Shown here: piece after piece, positions 23,551 through 32,972 of the stretch | How positions within the stretch are numbered: position 1 is the first letter of the stretch | Layout: each line of letters starts with the position of its first letter | Assembly: GCA_002403305.1 (NCBI GenBank) | Contig: DHHM01000022.1 | Location: forward strand, 90,340-154,339 | Reading direction: 5' to 3' | Origin: Bacteroidales bacterium UBA4772 | GTDB taxonomy: Bacteria; Bacteroidota; Bacteroidia; Bacteroidales; VadinHA17 | DNA: 64,000 bases | Translations under genes and position numbers: made by a program | Notes under the pieces: model-generated | Told to the model about the DNA's origin: nothing | The model's input: only the letters and a program-made list of their open reading frames with translations | Database searches by the model: none

Positions 23551-24531
23551 ATGAATTTATTAACAGGAAAGCGTGTGCTGGTCACCGGCGGAGCGGGGTT
23601 CATAGGGTCATCGCTGTGCCATGACCTGCTGGAGCGCGACAATGAGGTGGTTTGCCTTGACAACTTCGCAACGGGAAAAAAGGAGAACATCAGTGATCTG
23701 AAAACCAATCCCCGCTTCAAACTTATTGAAGGCGACATCAGGGAGCCGGAGGTTTGCAGGAAGGCAGTGAAGGGTATGGATCTCGTTCTGCACCAGGCTG
23801 CACTGGGCAGTGTCCCGCGAAGCATTGCCGATCCTGCCACCACCAACGCCGTCAACATCAACGGCTTCCTGAATATGATCATTGCCACCCGTGATGCAGG
23901 CATTAAGCGCTTTGTATACGCCTCGAGCTCATCGGTTTACGGCGACTCTGCGGAGCTTCCCAAGGTGGAGGAGCGCACCGGCAAGGTACTTTCGCCCTAT
24001 GCTATCACCAAGCTGGTGAACGAGGAATATGCACGTATCTTCGGAAGCCTTTATAATATGGAGACCATCGGGCTGCGCTATTTCAACGTCTTTGGCAGGA
24101 GACAGGATCCGGAGGGACCCTATGCTGCCGTGATACCCAGGTTTACACAGTCGTTCATGAAGCATGAGCCGCCCGTCATCAACGGCGACGGTAGCAACTC
24201 GCGCGATTTCACATACATAGACAATGTCGTCCTGGCCAACAACCTGGCAGCTACCGTTGAGAATCCCGCAGCCCTGAACCAGGTCTACAATGTGGCCTGC
24301 GGCGATGCGGTGAACCTCAATGACATGACCCTGATGCTCAGAAGTTACCTTTCAGCGTATGACATCTCAATTTCGAAGGTTGACCCGGAGCACGGCCCCA
24401 ACCGTCCTGGCGACATACCCCACAGTATGGCCAGCGTGGGTAAGGCAGTGAGGCTTCTCGGCTACCAGCCGCAGGTGCTCTTCCCGGAAGGACTGAAGCG
24501 GGCCGTGGAGTGGTATGTTGATAACCTCTGA
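23551..24531 (+). CDS. wbpP: UDP-GlcNAc 4-epimerase, WbpP/TviC type
   Basis: SDR enzyme interconverting UDP-GlcNAc and UDP-GalNAc (or the uronic forms). Start ATG 23551 places GKRVLVTGGAGFIGSSL at the N-terminus; the TTG 18 bases upstream is rejected. The signature LHQAALGSVPRSIADPATTN and the stretch GLRYFNVFGRRQDPEGPYAA agree closely with Pseudomonas WbpP as I remember it. SPYAITKLVNE supplies the catalytic YxxxK. The 326 residues are full length. It supplies GalNAc-type precursors to the glycosyltransferases downstream. It may head the long operon or be separate from it, since a further promoter-like box lies at 24564. Confidence 0.9.
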   Translation: MNLLTGKRVLVTGGAGFIGSSLCHDLLERDNEVVCLDNFATGKKENISDLKTNPRFKLIEGDIREPEVCRKAVKGMDLVLHQAALGSVPRSIADPATTNAVNINGFLNMIIATRDAGIKRFVYASSSSVYGDSAELPKVEERTGKVLSPYAITKLVNEEYARIFGSLYNMETIGLRYFNVFGRRQDPEGPYAAVIPRFTQSFMKHEPPVINGDGSNSRDFTYIDNVVLANNLAATVENPAALNQVYNVACGDAVNLNDMTLMLRSYLSAYDISISKVDPEHGPNRPGDIPHSMASVGKAVRLLGYQPQVLFPEGLKRAVEWYVDNL

Positions 24532-24563
24532 CGCTGTTAACAGGCAAGTGATACGTTCTTTTT

Positions 24564-24571
24564 TATCTTTG
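24564..24571 (+). promoter_or_regulatory. Putative Bacteroidota promoter for polysaccharide operon
   Basis: TTTTTTATCTTTG contains TATCTTTG, a canonical Bacteroidota -7 box preceded by a T-run. If used, it gives a leader of about 160 bases before ATG 24737, the first gene of the long run to 43788. Nothing else is identifiable in this 205-base gap. Confidence 0.5.
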
Positions 24572-24736
24572 TGCATATCGCGCAATATCATTCAGCAATC
24601 ACCGGCTGAATAATCAGATATACAATTCGTTAGGCACTGATACAGTGTGACTGACCAACCGGAGGATTAGACAGGCTGCATGCAGGTCTGAGGGGAATGG
24701 TATATAATTTACCCTGCAAATAATTCAAAAGAGACT

Positions 24737-25651
24737 ATGAAAATACTTGTTACAGGTGGGGCCGGATACAAGGGAACGGTACTCACGAGGAAGCTCCTGG
24801 AGAACGGATACAGTGTAACTCTGCTTGACAATTTCATGTACGGCTACGAGCCGGTGATGCACCTGGCAACCAACAGGAACCTTGAGATTGTAAAGCATGA
24901 TATCCGCAACGGCATTCCGGGAATGAAGGATTACGATGTGATCTTTCATCTGGCGGGAATAAGCGGGTTCCCTGCCTGTGCCTCCAATCCTCACTCTGCC
25001 CAGCTTATCAATGTGGAGGCTACGCGGCAGATCGCGACTGACCTGGCACCGGGTCAGATGCTCATCAATGCCTCAACAACGTCGATGTACGGCAAGTCAG
25101 GGGAGGCCTGCGACGAGACCACTTCGGTTGACCCTGTCAGCACCTATGCTCAGACGAAGTACGCGGCAGAGCAGATCCTGCATGACAGGCCGAACGTCAT
25201 CTCACTGCGGTTTGCTACGGTGTTCGGATTCAGCACCCGTATGCGCATGGACCTGATGATCAACGACTTTGTTTACAAGGCAGTTAAGGAAAAGGTGATA
25301 GTGCTGTTTGACAGCTTCGCCAAGCGCACATTCATACACGTTCAGGATGCTGCCGACTGTTACATATTTGCCATGCGCAACTTTGACACGATGAAGGGCG
25401 GAATATACAATGCCGGCGGCAACAGCCTTAATTTCTCAAAGGAGGAGATTGCTCAGAAGATAAGGCAGAAGGTTGATTTTTCAATAATCAATTCCGAGGT
25501 GAGGGACAAGGATCTGAGGCACTTCATCGTCAACTTCGACAAGATTGAAAAGCTTGGGTACAAACCTCAGAAGTCAGTTGAAGACGGTATTGACGAGCTG
25601 ATAAGGATCTACGGTTTTTACGAGTATTATTCACATTACAGGACAATCTGA
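24737..25651 (+). CDS. NAD-dependent nucleotide-sugar epimerase/dehydratase (SDR)
   Basis: 304 residues with the extended-SDR pattern: ILVTGGAGYKGTVLTRKLLE (a variant Rossmann GxxGYxG), DNFMYGYEPV, FHLAGISGFPACASNP, INASTTSMYGKSGEACDETT and the catalytic STYAQTKYAAEQIL. The N-terminal YKG in place of FIG is unusual. It overlaps the aminotransferase by one base (TGATG), so they are translationally coupled. It likely prepares the keto-sugar substrate of that enzyme. The precise reaction (4-epimerase, 4,6-dehydratase or reductase) cannot be told. Confidence 0.85.
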   Translation: MKILVTGGAGYKGTVLTRKLLENGYSVTLLDNFMYGYEPVMHLATNRNLEIVKHDIRNGIPGMKDYDVIFHLAGISGFPACASNPHSAQLINVEATRQIATDLAPGQMLINASTTSMYGKSGEACDETTSVDPVSTYAQTKYAAEQILHDRPNVISLRFATVFGFSTRMRMDLMINDFVYKAVKEKVIVLFDSFAKRTFIHVQDAADCYIFAMRNFDTMKGGIYNAGGNSLNFSKEEIAQKIRQKVDFSIINSEVRDKDLRHFIVNFDKIEKLGYKPQKSVEDGIDELIRIYGFYEYYSHYRTI

Positions 25652-26832
25652 TGCTATACAAGGGAAACAGGGAACTGGCAATCAACGGGGGAAAGCCGGT
25701 CACGGCTGACCCTGTGCTGATACACAAGCCTTACCTTGACGAGGAGGATTTTGCTGCCGTTGACCGTGCCATGCGGTCGACTTTTGTTTCAGGTGACGGT
25801 CCCCACTGCAGGAAATTTGAAGAGATGCTGGCTGAGTATCTTGGTGCGAAGCATGTTTTGTTTGTCAATTCCGCCACGGCAGCGCTGGAGCTGGCATTCC
25901 GGGTGAAGGACTTCCCTCCCGGATCCGAGGTGATTGTACCTGACTTCACCTATACTTCCACTGCCCTGGGTGCACTGTACAACAACTTGAAGATAGTACT
26001 TGCCGATGTGTATGCCGACAACGGCAGCATCGATGTTGCGAAGATTAAAGGTCTGATCACGGCAAAGACAGTAGCCATCGCGCCCGTTGACTATGCAGGT
26101 ATCCCGGCGGAGATGGATGCCGTCAATGAGATTGCACGAAAACACGGACTCTATGTTGTGCACGACACGGCACAGTCGCTGGGGTCTCTCTATAAGGGCC
26201 GTAAGACAGGCACCCTGGCTGATATCTCGACCTTCAGCTTCCACGGCACCAAGAACATGACCACCGGTGAGGGCGGAGCCGTTGTTACGGATGATGACGC
26301 CCTGGCCGCACGAATAAGGGTGTTGCGTGAGAAGGGAACCGACAAGCACTCCTTCCTGACTGACAACCGCACGCGCGGCTTCTATGAATACATTGACACC
26401 GGCAACTCATACGTGCAGTCTAACATACTTGGCGCTCTGGGTGTTTCGCAGTTGAAAAAGATTGACCTGATGAACGGGATACGCGAGTCGGTGGCGAACT
26501 ACTACATTGAAAACCTCAAAGATATCAGCGAGATTGAATTTATAAGGATTACCGAAGGGGCGGAGAGCAACTGGCATATCTTCGGGATACTGGTGCCTGC
26601 CGAAGAGAGGTACTGGATCATGGATGTCCTGAGGGCGGAAGGGGTGATGGCCAACGTGCACTACTCGCCGCTGCACATGAACAGGTTCTACAGCGACCTG
26701 GCCACCGATGATGATATGCCCGGCTCAGTCGCATTTTTCAGGAGGCTGCTCCGGCTGCCGCTCCATCCGTGCCTGACCGAAGAGGAGCAGGGTCATGTTG
26801 TGAAGGCGGTGAGGAAGGTATTCGCAGGTTGA
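25651..26832 (+). CDS. DegT/DnrJ/EryC1/StrS sugar aminotransferase
   Basis: 393-residue PLP enzyme adding an amino group to a keto-sugar nucleotide. Motifs in order: SGDGPHCRKFEEMLAEYLGA, VNSATAALELAF, VPDFTYTSTALGALYNN, VHDTAQSLGSLYKGRKTGT, and STFSFHGTKNMTTGEGGAVV with the PLP lysine. All are intact and full length. It is not a close duplicate of the LegC-like gene at the window start. It is coupled by one base to the SDR upstream and followed after 62 bases by an ATP-grasp ligase and a GNAT acetyltransferase, so its amino-sugar product is likely acylated. Confidence 0.93.
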   Translation: MLYKGNRELAINGGKPVTADPVLIHKPYLDEEDFAAVDRAMRSTFVSGDGPHCRKFEEMLAEYLGAKHVLFVNSATAALELAFRVKDFPPGSEVIVPDFTYTSTALGALYNNLKIVLADVYADNGSIDVAKIKGLITAKTVAIAPVDYAGIPAEMDAVNEIARKHGLYVVHDTAQSLGSLYKGRKTGTLADISTFSFHGTKNMTTGEGGAVVTDDDALAARIRVLREKGTDKHSFLTDNRTRGFYEYIDTGNSYVQSNILGALGVSQLKKIDLMNGIRESVANYYIENLKDISEIEFIRITEGAESNWHIFGILVPAEERYWIMDVLRAEGVMANVHYSPLHMNRFYSDLATDDDMPGSVAFFRRLLRLPLHPCLTEEEQGHVVKAVRKVFAG

Positions 26833-26894
26833 TTGTACCAATAAGACTGTGGAGGAAACGGCAATAAAGATTGTAATGCAGTGATGATTTCACG

Positions 26895-28094
26895 ATGACT
26901 AACAGGTGGAAGTCGGTCATGATCTTCGGCGCCGGGCTGAACCAGCTGGAGCTGATCCGCGAAGCCAGGGCGCTCGGACTGGTCACCGTGGTGGTTGATC
27001 CGCAGCCTGATCCTCCCGGAAAGGCGGAGGCGGATCATTTCTGCCGTATTGATGGCGACGACTATGAGGCAACGAAGGCGGCGGCTGTCAGGTATGGCGT
27101 CAGCGGCATCGTCACCGGGCAGATGGAGAAGCCCCTGAGGCTGATGGCCAGGCTGGCACAGGAACTGGGATTCGTCTTTAACTCCCCGGAGGTGACCAGG
27201 CGGTGCCTCGACAAATGGCTTATGAAGCAGGCGCTGCTGGCACACCGTGTGCCGTGCGCAAGGGGTTTTCTGCTGAAGCCTGGTGACGAGATCATACTTC
27301 CGGAGGGAATGAGTTACCCGGTGATAATAAAACCACGTGATGCCTTCTCAAGCAGGGGTGTTTACAAATGTGAAAACAGGGCTGCGGCAGAGGCATACAT
27401 AGCCGAAAGCAGGTCGTTCTCCTCAACCGGGGATGTCATCATAGAGGAGTTTCTGCAGGGTAAGGAGTACAGCGTGGAGTCGTTCACCTTCAACGGTGAG
27501 ACAACCATCGTGCAGTTCACCGAGAAATTTTTAACGCCCTACCCCGGAACAGTTGAGGTGGGTCATCTGCAGCCTGCTGCGCTGGACCTGGCTACACGGA
27601 TGGAGGTGTCTGCCGTCACCAGGAAGGCGCTGGCTGCCCTCGGGGTAATGAATTCCGCTTCGCATACCGAAGTGATGGTGACGAAAAAGGGTCCGGCAAT
27701 CATCGAGGTGGGAGCCAGGCTGGGCGGCGACTTCATCGGATCGTACCTGACAAAGGCATCCACCGGGATGAGCATGGACAGGGCGGCGGTGGAGATCGCC
27801 ATGGGGGTAGCCCCTTACTGCAGGCCGTCGTCAGGGGCTTTTTCCATGATCAGGTACCTGGAACTGCCTGAGGGAAAAAGAGTTGAGGAGGTGCTTCCGG
27901 CAGATGACATCATGAGCCTTCCGGGAGTGGTGTTTGCAGCAATCTTTGTCAGGCCGGGCGACACGATCATGCCTCTCACCCACAGCGCCTTAAGACCGGG
28001 ATGCGTCATAGCAGAGGCAAAAACGAAAGAACATCTTCTTGTAAGGATTGATGAATTTGCCAGGTTGCTGGCGCAGAAAATAGTATTGAAGTAA
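26895..28094 (+). CDS. ATP-grasp ligase
   Basis: 399-residue carboxylate-amine ligase fold. The N-terminal pre-ATP-grasp part starts SVMIFGAGLNQLELIREARA; the central part has YPVIIKPRDAFSSRGVYKCE and DVIIEEFLQGKEYSVESFTF, the usual ATP-binding strands. The metal site is in AIIEVGARLGGDFIGSYL. Such enzymes join an acid to an amine with ATP. Between a sugar aminotransferase and an acetyltransferase, the likely job is attaching an amino acid or hydroxy acid to an amino sugar nucleotide. That is inference; other roles in amino-acid metabolism are possible but poorly supported by context. Confidence 0.8.
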   Translation: MTNRWKSVMIFGAGLNQLELIREARALGLVTVVVDPQPDPPGKAEADHFCRIDGDDYEATKAAAVRYGVSGIVTGQMEKPLRLMARLAQELGFVFNSPEVTRRCLDKWLMKQALLAHRVPCARGFLLKPGDEIILPEGMSYPVIIKPRDAFSSRGVYKCENRAAAEAYIAESRSFSSTGDVIIEEFLQGKEYSVESFTFNGETTIVQFTEKFLTPYPGTVEVGHLQPAALDLATRMEVSAVTRKALAALGVMNSASHTEVMVTKKGPAIIEVGARLGGDFIGSYLTKASTGMSMDRAAVEIAMGVAPYCRPSSGAFSMIRYLELPEGKRVEEVLPADDIMSLPGVVFAAIFVRPGDTIMPLTHSALRPGCVIAEAKTKEHLLVRIDEFARLLAQKIVLK

Positions 28095-28109
28095 CAAACA
28101 CCAGATATT

Positions 28110-28634
28110 ATGTTAACAGGAGAAAAAATCATCCTCAGACCGATCCGGTTTGACGACTGGGAACAGACCGTAAAATGGCGTAATGACCTTTTCATAAGGT
28201 CGAGCACGATGTCACATCCTTTTCCGGTGACGGAGGAGCTTGAAAAAGAGTGGTATGAGCACCACACCAAATCAAAGGCAAACATTTTTTTGCCCTTCAC
28301 CGTGGTGTCAAAGGAGAGTGGTGCAGTGCTGGGTTATTTTTCACTCAACAGCATAAACTGGATCTCCAGGAACGCATTTGTCAGCGGCGCCATTGGTGAA
28401 ACGGGAAATCTGGGCAAGGGACTGGGAAGGGAGGCGGTGGAGCTGCTGCTTCGTTATGCCTTTGACCACCTCAACCTGACAAAGGTATGTGCATATGTCA
28501 GAACGGATCATCCGGCGATGAAGACCTGGATGGAGACCGGGGCGGTTCAGGAGGGGGTGCTGAAGAAGCACTTCTATTCCGGGGGCAGTTACCGTGATGT
28601 TGCATTTATCTCGTGGTTCAGGAGTGAAGTCTAG
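28110..28634 (+). CDS. GNAT family N-acetyltransferase (RimJ/RimL-like)
   Basis: 174 residues. MLTGEKIILRPIRFDDWEQT is the standard start of RimL-type GNATs and GKGLGREAVELLLRYAFDHL carries the acetyl-CoA pyrophosphate-binding loop. ICEs from the family, such as PseH and FdtC-like enzymes, acetylate amino sugars. Its place 15 bases after the ATP-grasp gene suggests it acylates the same sugar or a side-chain amine. Full length and intact. Confidence 0.85.
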   Translation: MLTGEKIILRPIRFDDWEQTVKWRNDLFIRSSTMSHPFPVTEELEKEWYEHHTKSKANIFLPFTVVSKESGAVLGYFSLNSINWISRNAFVSGAIGETGNLGKGLGREAVELLLRYAFDHLNLTKVCAYVRTDHPAMKTWMETGAVQEGVLKKHFYSGGSYRDVAFISWFRSEV

Positions 28635-28689
28635 GCTGCTGGAAGGACGCATAGCAGAGTCCGGGCGTCCTGTCGCAGCCGGGAATACA

Positions 28690-29532
28690 ATGAAAGTGGT
28701 TCGTTTTACGAAAGCCTTCAGTCGTGCCGGCTGGGTGTATGAGTCATTGACGTGGCCTCTCCGGTCACACTTTTACAGAAGAGCACTGCGAAGGTCGCCC
28801 CCTCCGGATCAGTCAATTGGCGTAACGACATACAAGGACCGCTTTGACAGCTGTCTTAAGCCGCTGATTAAAAAACTCAGCATCCTTTTTCCCAATGAAC
28901 AGATAATTATCGTTGCCAACGGGCATTACCTGACGAATGAGCAGAAAGAGTTCATCAAAAAATTCGATGCTTTCTGTGCCGGGTTCAGTAATGTTGAGGT
29001 TGAGAGCTATACTGATCCGCAGGGACTGAGTTTCCTGTGGAACAGGTTAATTAAGAGGGCAGCATCAGATAACATCCTGATGCTGAATGACGACATAATG
29101 ATAAAGTACGGCTTCAGGCGCTTTATTGAAGAGTCGGGCATAGTCAGTGCCCCTATGGCAACGATAAATTCATCATGGAGCCACTTCAAAATCTCAAAGT
29201 CCGTCATAGAAAAAGTCGGGCTGTTTGATGAAGGACTCAAGGAGATTGGCGGGGAGGATGATGATTATCTTGCACGGATGGCCATGTCAGGGTTACAGGC
29301 GAAGGACCTGGCGACCGGCATGCTTGCATCGCGAAGCAAGCGGAGGATAAAGGCACCACGGCTTAACTCCTATGGCAGGGACATGTCAGGGGAGGCCGGT
29401 GGTTACAGCACCCTCAACACGGAGTACCTGCTCGGCAAATGGGAGACCTCTGACACTTGGTTTGAAGGGGCGGTGGAGGTCCCGGGAAGAAAAGCCAGGT
29501 ACTGGAAACCAAGAATACTTAGCGAGAATTAG
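28690..29532 (+). CDS. Glycosyltransferase family 2-like protein
   Basis: 280 residues from ATG 28690. An earlier in-frame ATG at 28594 would overlap the GNAT gene and add a poor N-terminus. A GT-A-like fold is indicated by IGVTTYKDRFDSCLKPLIKK, IIIVANGHY and the DxD-like DNILMLNDDIMIKYGF near residue 140. EVGLFDEGLKEIGGEDDDYL-type text (IEKVGLFDEGL, then GGEDDDYLARMAM) follows. It would transfer one sugar of the repeat unit at the cytoplasmic face. Acceptor and donor are unknown. Confidence 0.75.
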   Translation: MKVVRFTKAFSRAGWVYESLTWPLRSHFYRRALRRSPPPDQSIGVTTYKDRFDSCLKPLIKKLSILFPNEQIIIVANGHYLTNEQKEFIKKFDAFCAGFSNVEVESYTDPQGLSFLWNRLIKRAASDNILMLNDDIMIKYGFRRFIEESGIVSAPMATINSSWSHFKISKSVIEKVGLFDEGLKEIGGEDDDYLARMAMSGLQAKDLATGMLASRSKRRIKAPRLNSYGRDMSGEAGGYSTLNTEYLLGKWETSDTWFEGAVEVPGRKARYWKPRILSEN

Positions 29533-29556
29533 CGGGATGATAACCGCCGGATGTAG

Positions 29557-31011
29557 ATGGAGAATTTAAAGGCAAAGACTGCTACGGGGCTATTTTGGAG
29601 TTTCCTTGATTCGTTTGGTATTTACCTCGTAAAGTTCGGTTTCAGCGTTGCCATTGCAAGAACCCTGGCGCCGGAGGATTACGGACTCATGGGGATGATT
29701 GTTATTTTCATCTCCCTTGGCCAGATGATAATGCAGGGAGGCTTCTCAATGGCCCTTATCCAGAAAAAGGATAGCAATGAAACGGATCATTCCACTGCAT
29801 TTTGGTTTAACCTTGGCACAGCACTGGTAATCTATATTATTCTTTTCTTCAGTGCCGGATCAATAGCCTCCTTCTTCGGGAAACCCATTCTTGTAAGTAT
29901 TACCAGGGTGGCAGCCGTGGGCATAGTCCTCAATTCCCTCTGTTCAGTACAGGTGGCTGTCTTAAACCGGACCCTTGATTTCCGCAAGCTGACATGGATA
30001 AATCTTACCGGTGCACTCGTATCAGGAATAACAGGTCTGGCTGTGGCACTTGCAGGCTTTCAGGTATGGGCGCTTGTTTTTCAGACTCTGGCCGGGAATG
30101 CAATATACACGGCAGGGCTCTGGTTCACAGGTAAATGGAGACCGCAGCCGGTATTCAGCGGTGCCTCATTCAGGTCACTGTTCGGCTTTGGATACAAGAT
30201 ACTGCTACAGGGTCTTACCGATGTTATTTTTACAAAGGCCTATTTTCCGCTGATTGGTAAACTATATTCGGCGCCACAACTGGGTTATTATACCAACGCC
30301 AGTCGATTTTACGACATTTTCATCAGGCAAAGTTCCAACTCTGTCACTCGGGTAATATTTCCGGCTTTCTCATCGGTTCAGGAGGAGCCGGAGCGGTTTA
30401 CCAGGAATTATGTGAAGTCATTCGGCATGCTCTCCGCGATAATGTTTCCGGCAGCACTACTGCTGATAGTAGCCAGCAAGCCCTTCATCACCCTGGCGCT
30501 AACTGAGAAATGGCTACCGGCGGTGCCTTTCATGCAACTGTTTTTTGCAGAAGGATTTTTCTTTCCTCTGCTGATGTTTAATCAGAACATTATCCTGTCA
30601 ATGGGCAGAAGCGGATTGTCGCTAAGGATAGACATAGCACGCAAAACATTGATTTTTTTGACCATTATTCTATTGTTCCATTCGGGGATCGGAGCTCTGA
30701 TAGCAGGTCAGGTGACTGCCACTGCGATTGTCTTTATTGTATCAACAATCGCAGTGATAAGGCTGAGAAAGATAAGAGCTGGTGAGATAATAGTTCCCTT
30801 TGCAAAGCTTGCAGCCATTATATCTGTTTGCCTGGCTATTGACAATCTTGTTATTGAACGGGTTTTTCAGAGTGATTGGGTTCTGCTTTTGGTGAAATTC
30901 ACGATCATTCCGGGAATATTTCTTCAGCTCGGGAAATTAATGCGTTTAGGTTCATTGGCCGATATCAGGGATTTTATGGCAGAAAATAAACTCCTTCGCA
31001 TAAAGAAATGA
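29557..31011 (+). CDS. wzx: Polysaccharide flippase, Wzx (MOP superfamily)
   Basis: 484-residue polytopic membrane protein. The N-terminal ATGLFWSFLDSFGIYLVKFG, IARTLAPEDYGLMGM and MIMQGGFSMALIQKKD are typical of WzxC/Wzx exporters, and at least twelve hydrophobic segments can be counted. It would move the lipid-linked repeat unit across the inner membrane for the Wzy-like polymerase at 32973. Its stop overlaps the next start by four bases (ATGA), so it is coupled to the downstream glycosyltransferase. Confidence 0.92.
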   Translation: MENLKAKTATGLFWSFLDSFGIYLVKFGFSVAIARTLAPEDYGLMGMIVIFISLGQMIMQGGFSMALIQKKDSNETDHSTAFWFNLGTALVIYIILFFSAGSIASFFGKPILVSITRVAAVGIVLNSLCSVQVAVLNRTLDFRKLTWINLTGALVSGITGLAVALAGFQVWALVFQTLAGNAIYTAGLWFTGKWRPQPVFSGASFRSLFGFGYKILLQGLTDVIFTKAYFPLIGKLYSAPQLGYYTNASRFYDIFIRQSSNSVTRVIFPAFSSVQEEPERFTRNYVKSFGMLSAIMFPAALLLIVASKPFITLALTEKWLPAVPFMQLFFAEGFFFPLLMFNQNIILSMGRSGLSLRIDIARKTLIFLTIILLFHSGIGALIAGQVTATAIVFIVSTIAVIRLRKIRAGEIIVPFAKLAAIISVCLAIDNLVIERVFQSDWVLLLVKFTIIPGIFLQLGKLMRLGSLADIRDFMAENKLLRIKK

Positions 31012-32201
31012 AACTGGGATCGGGGACATTCTGCACTATTTTTCCCGGATACAGGGATTACCACTTCTACAAAGACCCGGGCCAGCTTCCCTACAGGGTA
31101 TCAAAACTTGGTTATGATACATACATTGTTTGCTGCGGGAAAGAGAACGACTATCCGGAGACGAGAAAATACCTCAGGATCAAAGCCATATCCGGGCACG
31201 GGCTCTCCAGGAAGTTCAATGCATCAATAGTCCGTTTCCTGCTGTTCAATTCCCGGAAGATTGACATCCTGAATCTCTTTCACATTTCATGGCCCAGTCT
31301 CCTGTTTATATTTATATACAAAGCAGTAAACAAAAAGGGATTTGCCTATCTCAAGCTTGACAACTGCGTCTTTTCCGGTACCTATCCCTGGGAGGAGGAT
31401 TTTACCGGCATCGTCATGGGAAGCCAGTCAGGGAAGAATCTTAAACGCAGGATAAAAGGGGCTTTTGCACGACGCTTCTTCATGAACAAGGTTGATCTCT
31501 GGAGCGTGGAGGATGAGTATAGCAGGGAGCAGTATGAAGAAAAGTATGAATTTTTCCGGGGCCGTATTATTACCGTCACTAACGGTCACACCTCTGACCT
31601 GCCCGGTTCCGTTCCGCTGTGCGGCATGGAAGGAAAGGAGGAGATTATTCTCACTGCCGGGAGGCTTGGGAGTTATCAGAAGGCCACAGAAGTGCTGCTT
31701 GAGGCCTTCAGGCTGGCAGCACCCGGGAACAATTACAAGCTGCATCTTGCCGGCCCGGTTGATCAGACATTCAGGCAATCAGCGGAAGCATTCCTTGAAG
31801 CAAATCCCGATCTGAAGGAGCGGGTTATTTTTCACGGCCTGCTTGGCAGGGATGAACTTTACAGCCTGTACTGCAGGTCGAGGATATTTTGTATGCCATC
31901 AAGGTATGAAGGCATGGCGATAGTATTCCCGGAGGCGATGTACTACAGTAATGCTATTGTCACAACGTGGCAGGTGTCACTGAAGTGGTATATTGACAAC
32001 CATGAGGTGGGCATCACGGTGGAGAAGGATGATCCGGAGGCTCTTGCTACAGCACTTGGGAGACTTATGGCCGATGATGGTCTCAGGGAGAGGATGGCAG
32101 AGAATGCGCATATGACAGCCAGCGGCATCATGAACTGGAACAGGATAGCCGGTGAGCTTATCAGGGAGATAGAGAGGAGGTCAGTTAATGAAAGGAATTA
32201 G
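31008..32201 (+). CDS. Glycosyltransferase family 4 (GT-B)
   Basis: 397 residues of GT-B fold. The C-terminal donor-binding half is clear: IILTAGRLGSYQKATEVLLE, HLAGPVDQTFRQ, RVIFHGLLGRDELYSLYCRS, and PSRYEGMAIVFPEAMYYSNA with the E-x7-E motif of family 4. The N-terminal half has NLFHISWPSLLFIFIYK. It overlaps wzx by four bases and the FkbM gene by fourteen. Sugar specificity is unknown. Confidence 0.88.
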   Translation: MKLGSGTFCTIFPGYRDYHFYKDPGQLPYRVSKLGYDTYIVCCGKENDYPETRKYLRIKAISGHGLSRKFNASIVRFLLFNSRKIDILNLFHISWPSLLFIFIYKAVNKKGFAYLKLDNCVFSGTYPWEEDFTGIVMGSQSGKNLKRRIKGAFARRFFMNKVDLWSVEDEYSREQYEEKYEFFRGRIITVTNGHTSDLPGSVPLCGMEGKEEIILTAGRLGSYQKATEVLLEAFRLAAPGNNYKLHLAGPVDQTFRQSAEAFLEANPDLKERVIFHGLLGRDELYSLYCRSRIFCMPSRYEGMAIVFPEAMYYSNAIVTTWQVSLKWYIDNHEVGITVEKDDPEALATALGRLMADDGLRERMAENAHMTASGIMNWNRIAGELIREIERRSVNERN

Positions 32202-32946
32202 GTCCAGGCTTAAGACACTGAACAACTGGCTGGAGAGGGTGTGCTGCTATGGTTTCAGAAACTCGCTGAGGCTGTACCTGAACCTGAAGCGTGATGTCAC
32301 ATTCTCCGTCAGGCATTACGGATACGATTTTTACCTTCGTGGCAACACCGTTGATTTTCCCGTTTTCAATGGCATCTTTGCACGGGGCGAGTATGATTTC
32401 ACGATTGACTTCATACCGGAATTCATAATTGATGCAGGGGCATTCATAGGGGCCTCTTCTGTCTATTTCAGCCACAGGTTTCCAGGGGCGAAGATCGTCG
32501 CTCTTGAACCTGAGGAAACAAATTACACTCTTCTGGCAAAAAATGCCAGACCGTTTGAGAATATTATTCCGGTTCCTGTGGCACTGTACGGAGAGGACAC
32601 CTCTGTGAGAATCACAGACCCGTCAGCAGAGAAGTATGCTTTCAGGGTGGAGAGGGGTGAGGATTCTGGCAGAGGGCTCTTCGCCTTTTCGGTTGAGACA
32701 GTAATGAAGCGTTACGGAATGCCGCGGATTGATATTCTGAAGATGGATATAGAAGGGGCGGAATATGAGGTTTTTTCCAGCGAGTCTTTGGAGTGGCTAA
32801 TAAAAACCAGGTTGTTAATAATAGAGATACATGAACATATAAAACCCGGAGTGACTGAACTCATTCTCAAAACCCTGGACACCAAGAATTTTGAGATTCA
32901 ACGGCGGGGGGAAAACTTCATTGCGGTCAATAAACCCCTTATATAG
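32188..32946 (+). CDS. FkbM family methyltransferase
   Basis: 252 residues. The SAM-binding core is IIDAGAFIGASSVYFSHRFP then ALEPEETNYTLLAKNA, and the family motif ILKMDIEGAEYEVFSS is near residue 190. FkbM enzymes methylate hydroxyl groups, in polysaccharide loci usually of a sugar. It starts 14 bases inside the preceding glycosyltransferase gene, which suggests coupled expression. Confidence 0.9.
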   Translation: MKGIRSRLKTLNNWLERVCCYGFRNSLRLYLNLKRDVTFSVRHYGYDFYLRGNTVDFPVFNGIFARGEYDFTIDFIPEFIIDAGAFIGASSVYFSHRFPGAKIVALEPEETNYTLLAKNARPFENIIPVPVALYGEDTSVRITDPSAEKYAFRVERGEDSGRGLFAFSVETVMKRYGMPRIDILKMDIEGAEYEVFSSESLEWLIKTRLLIIEIHEHIKPGVTELILKTLDTKNFEIQRRGENFIAVNKPLI

Positions 32947-32972
32947 GTAGTGTCCGATTAATTGAATACAAC

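Noticed and set aside
28594..28689. Earlier ATG for the GT2-like gene
   Set aside because: The extension overlaps the GNAT gene and reads as low-quality sequence; ATG 28690 gives a normal N-terminus.
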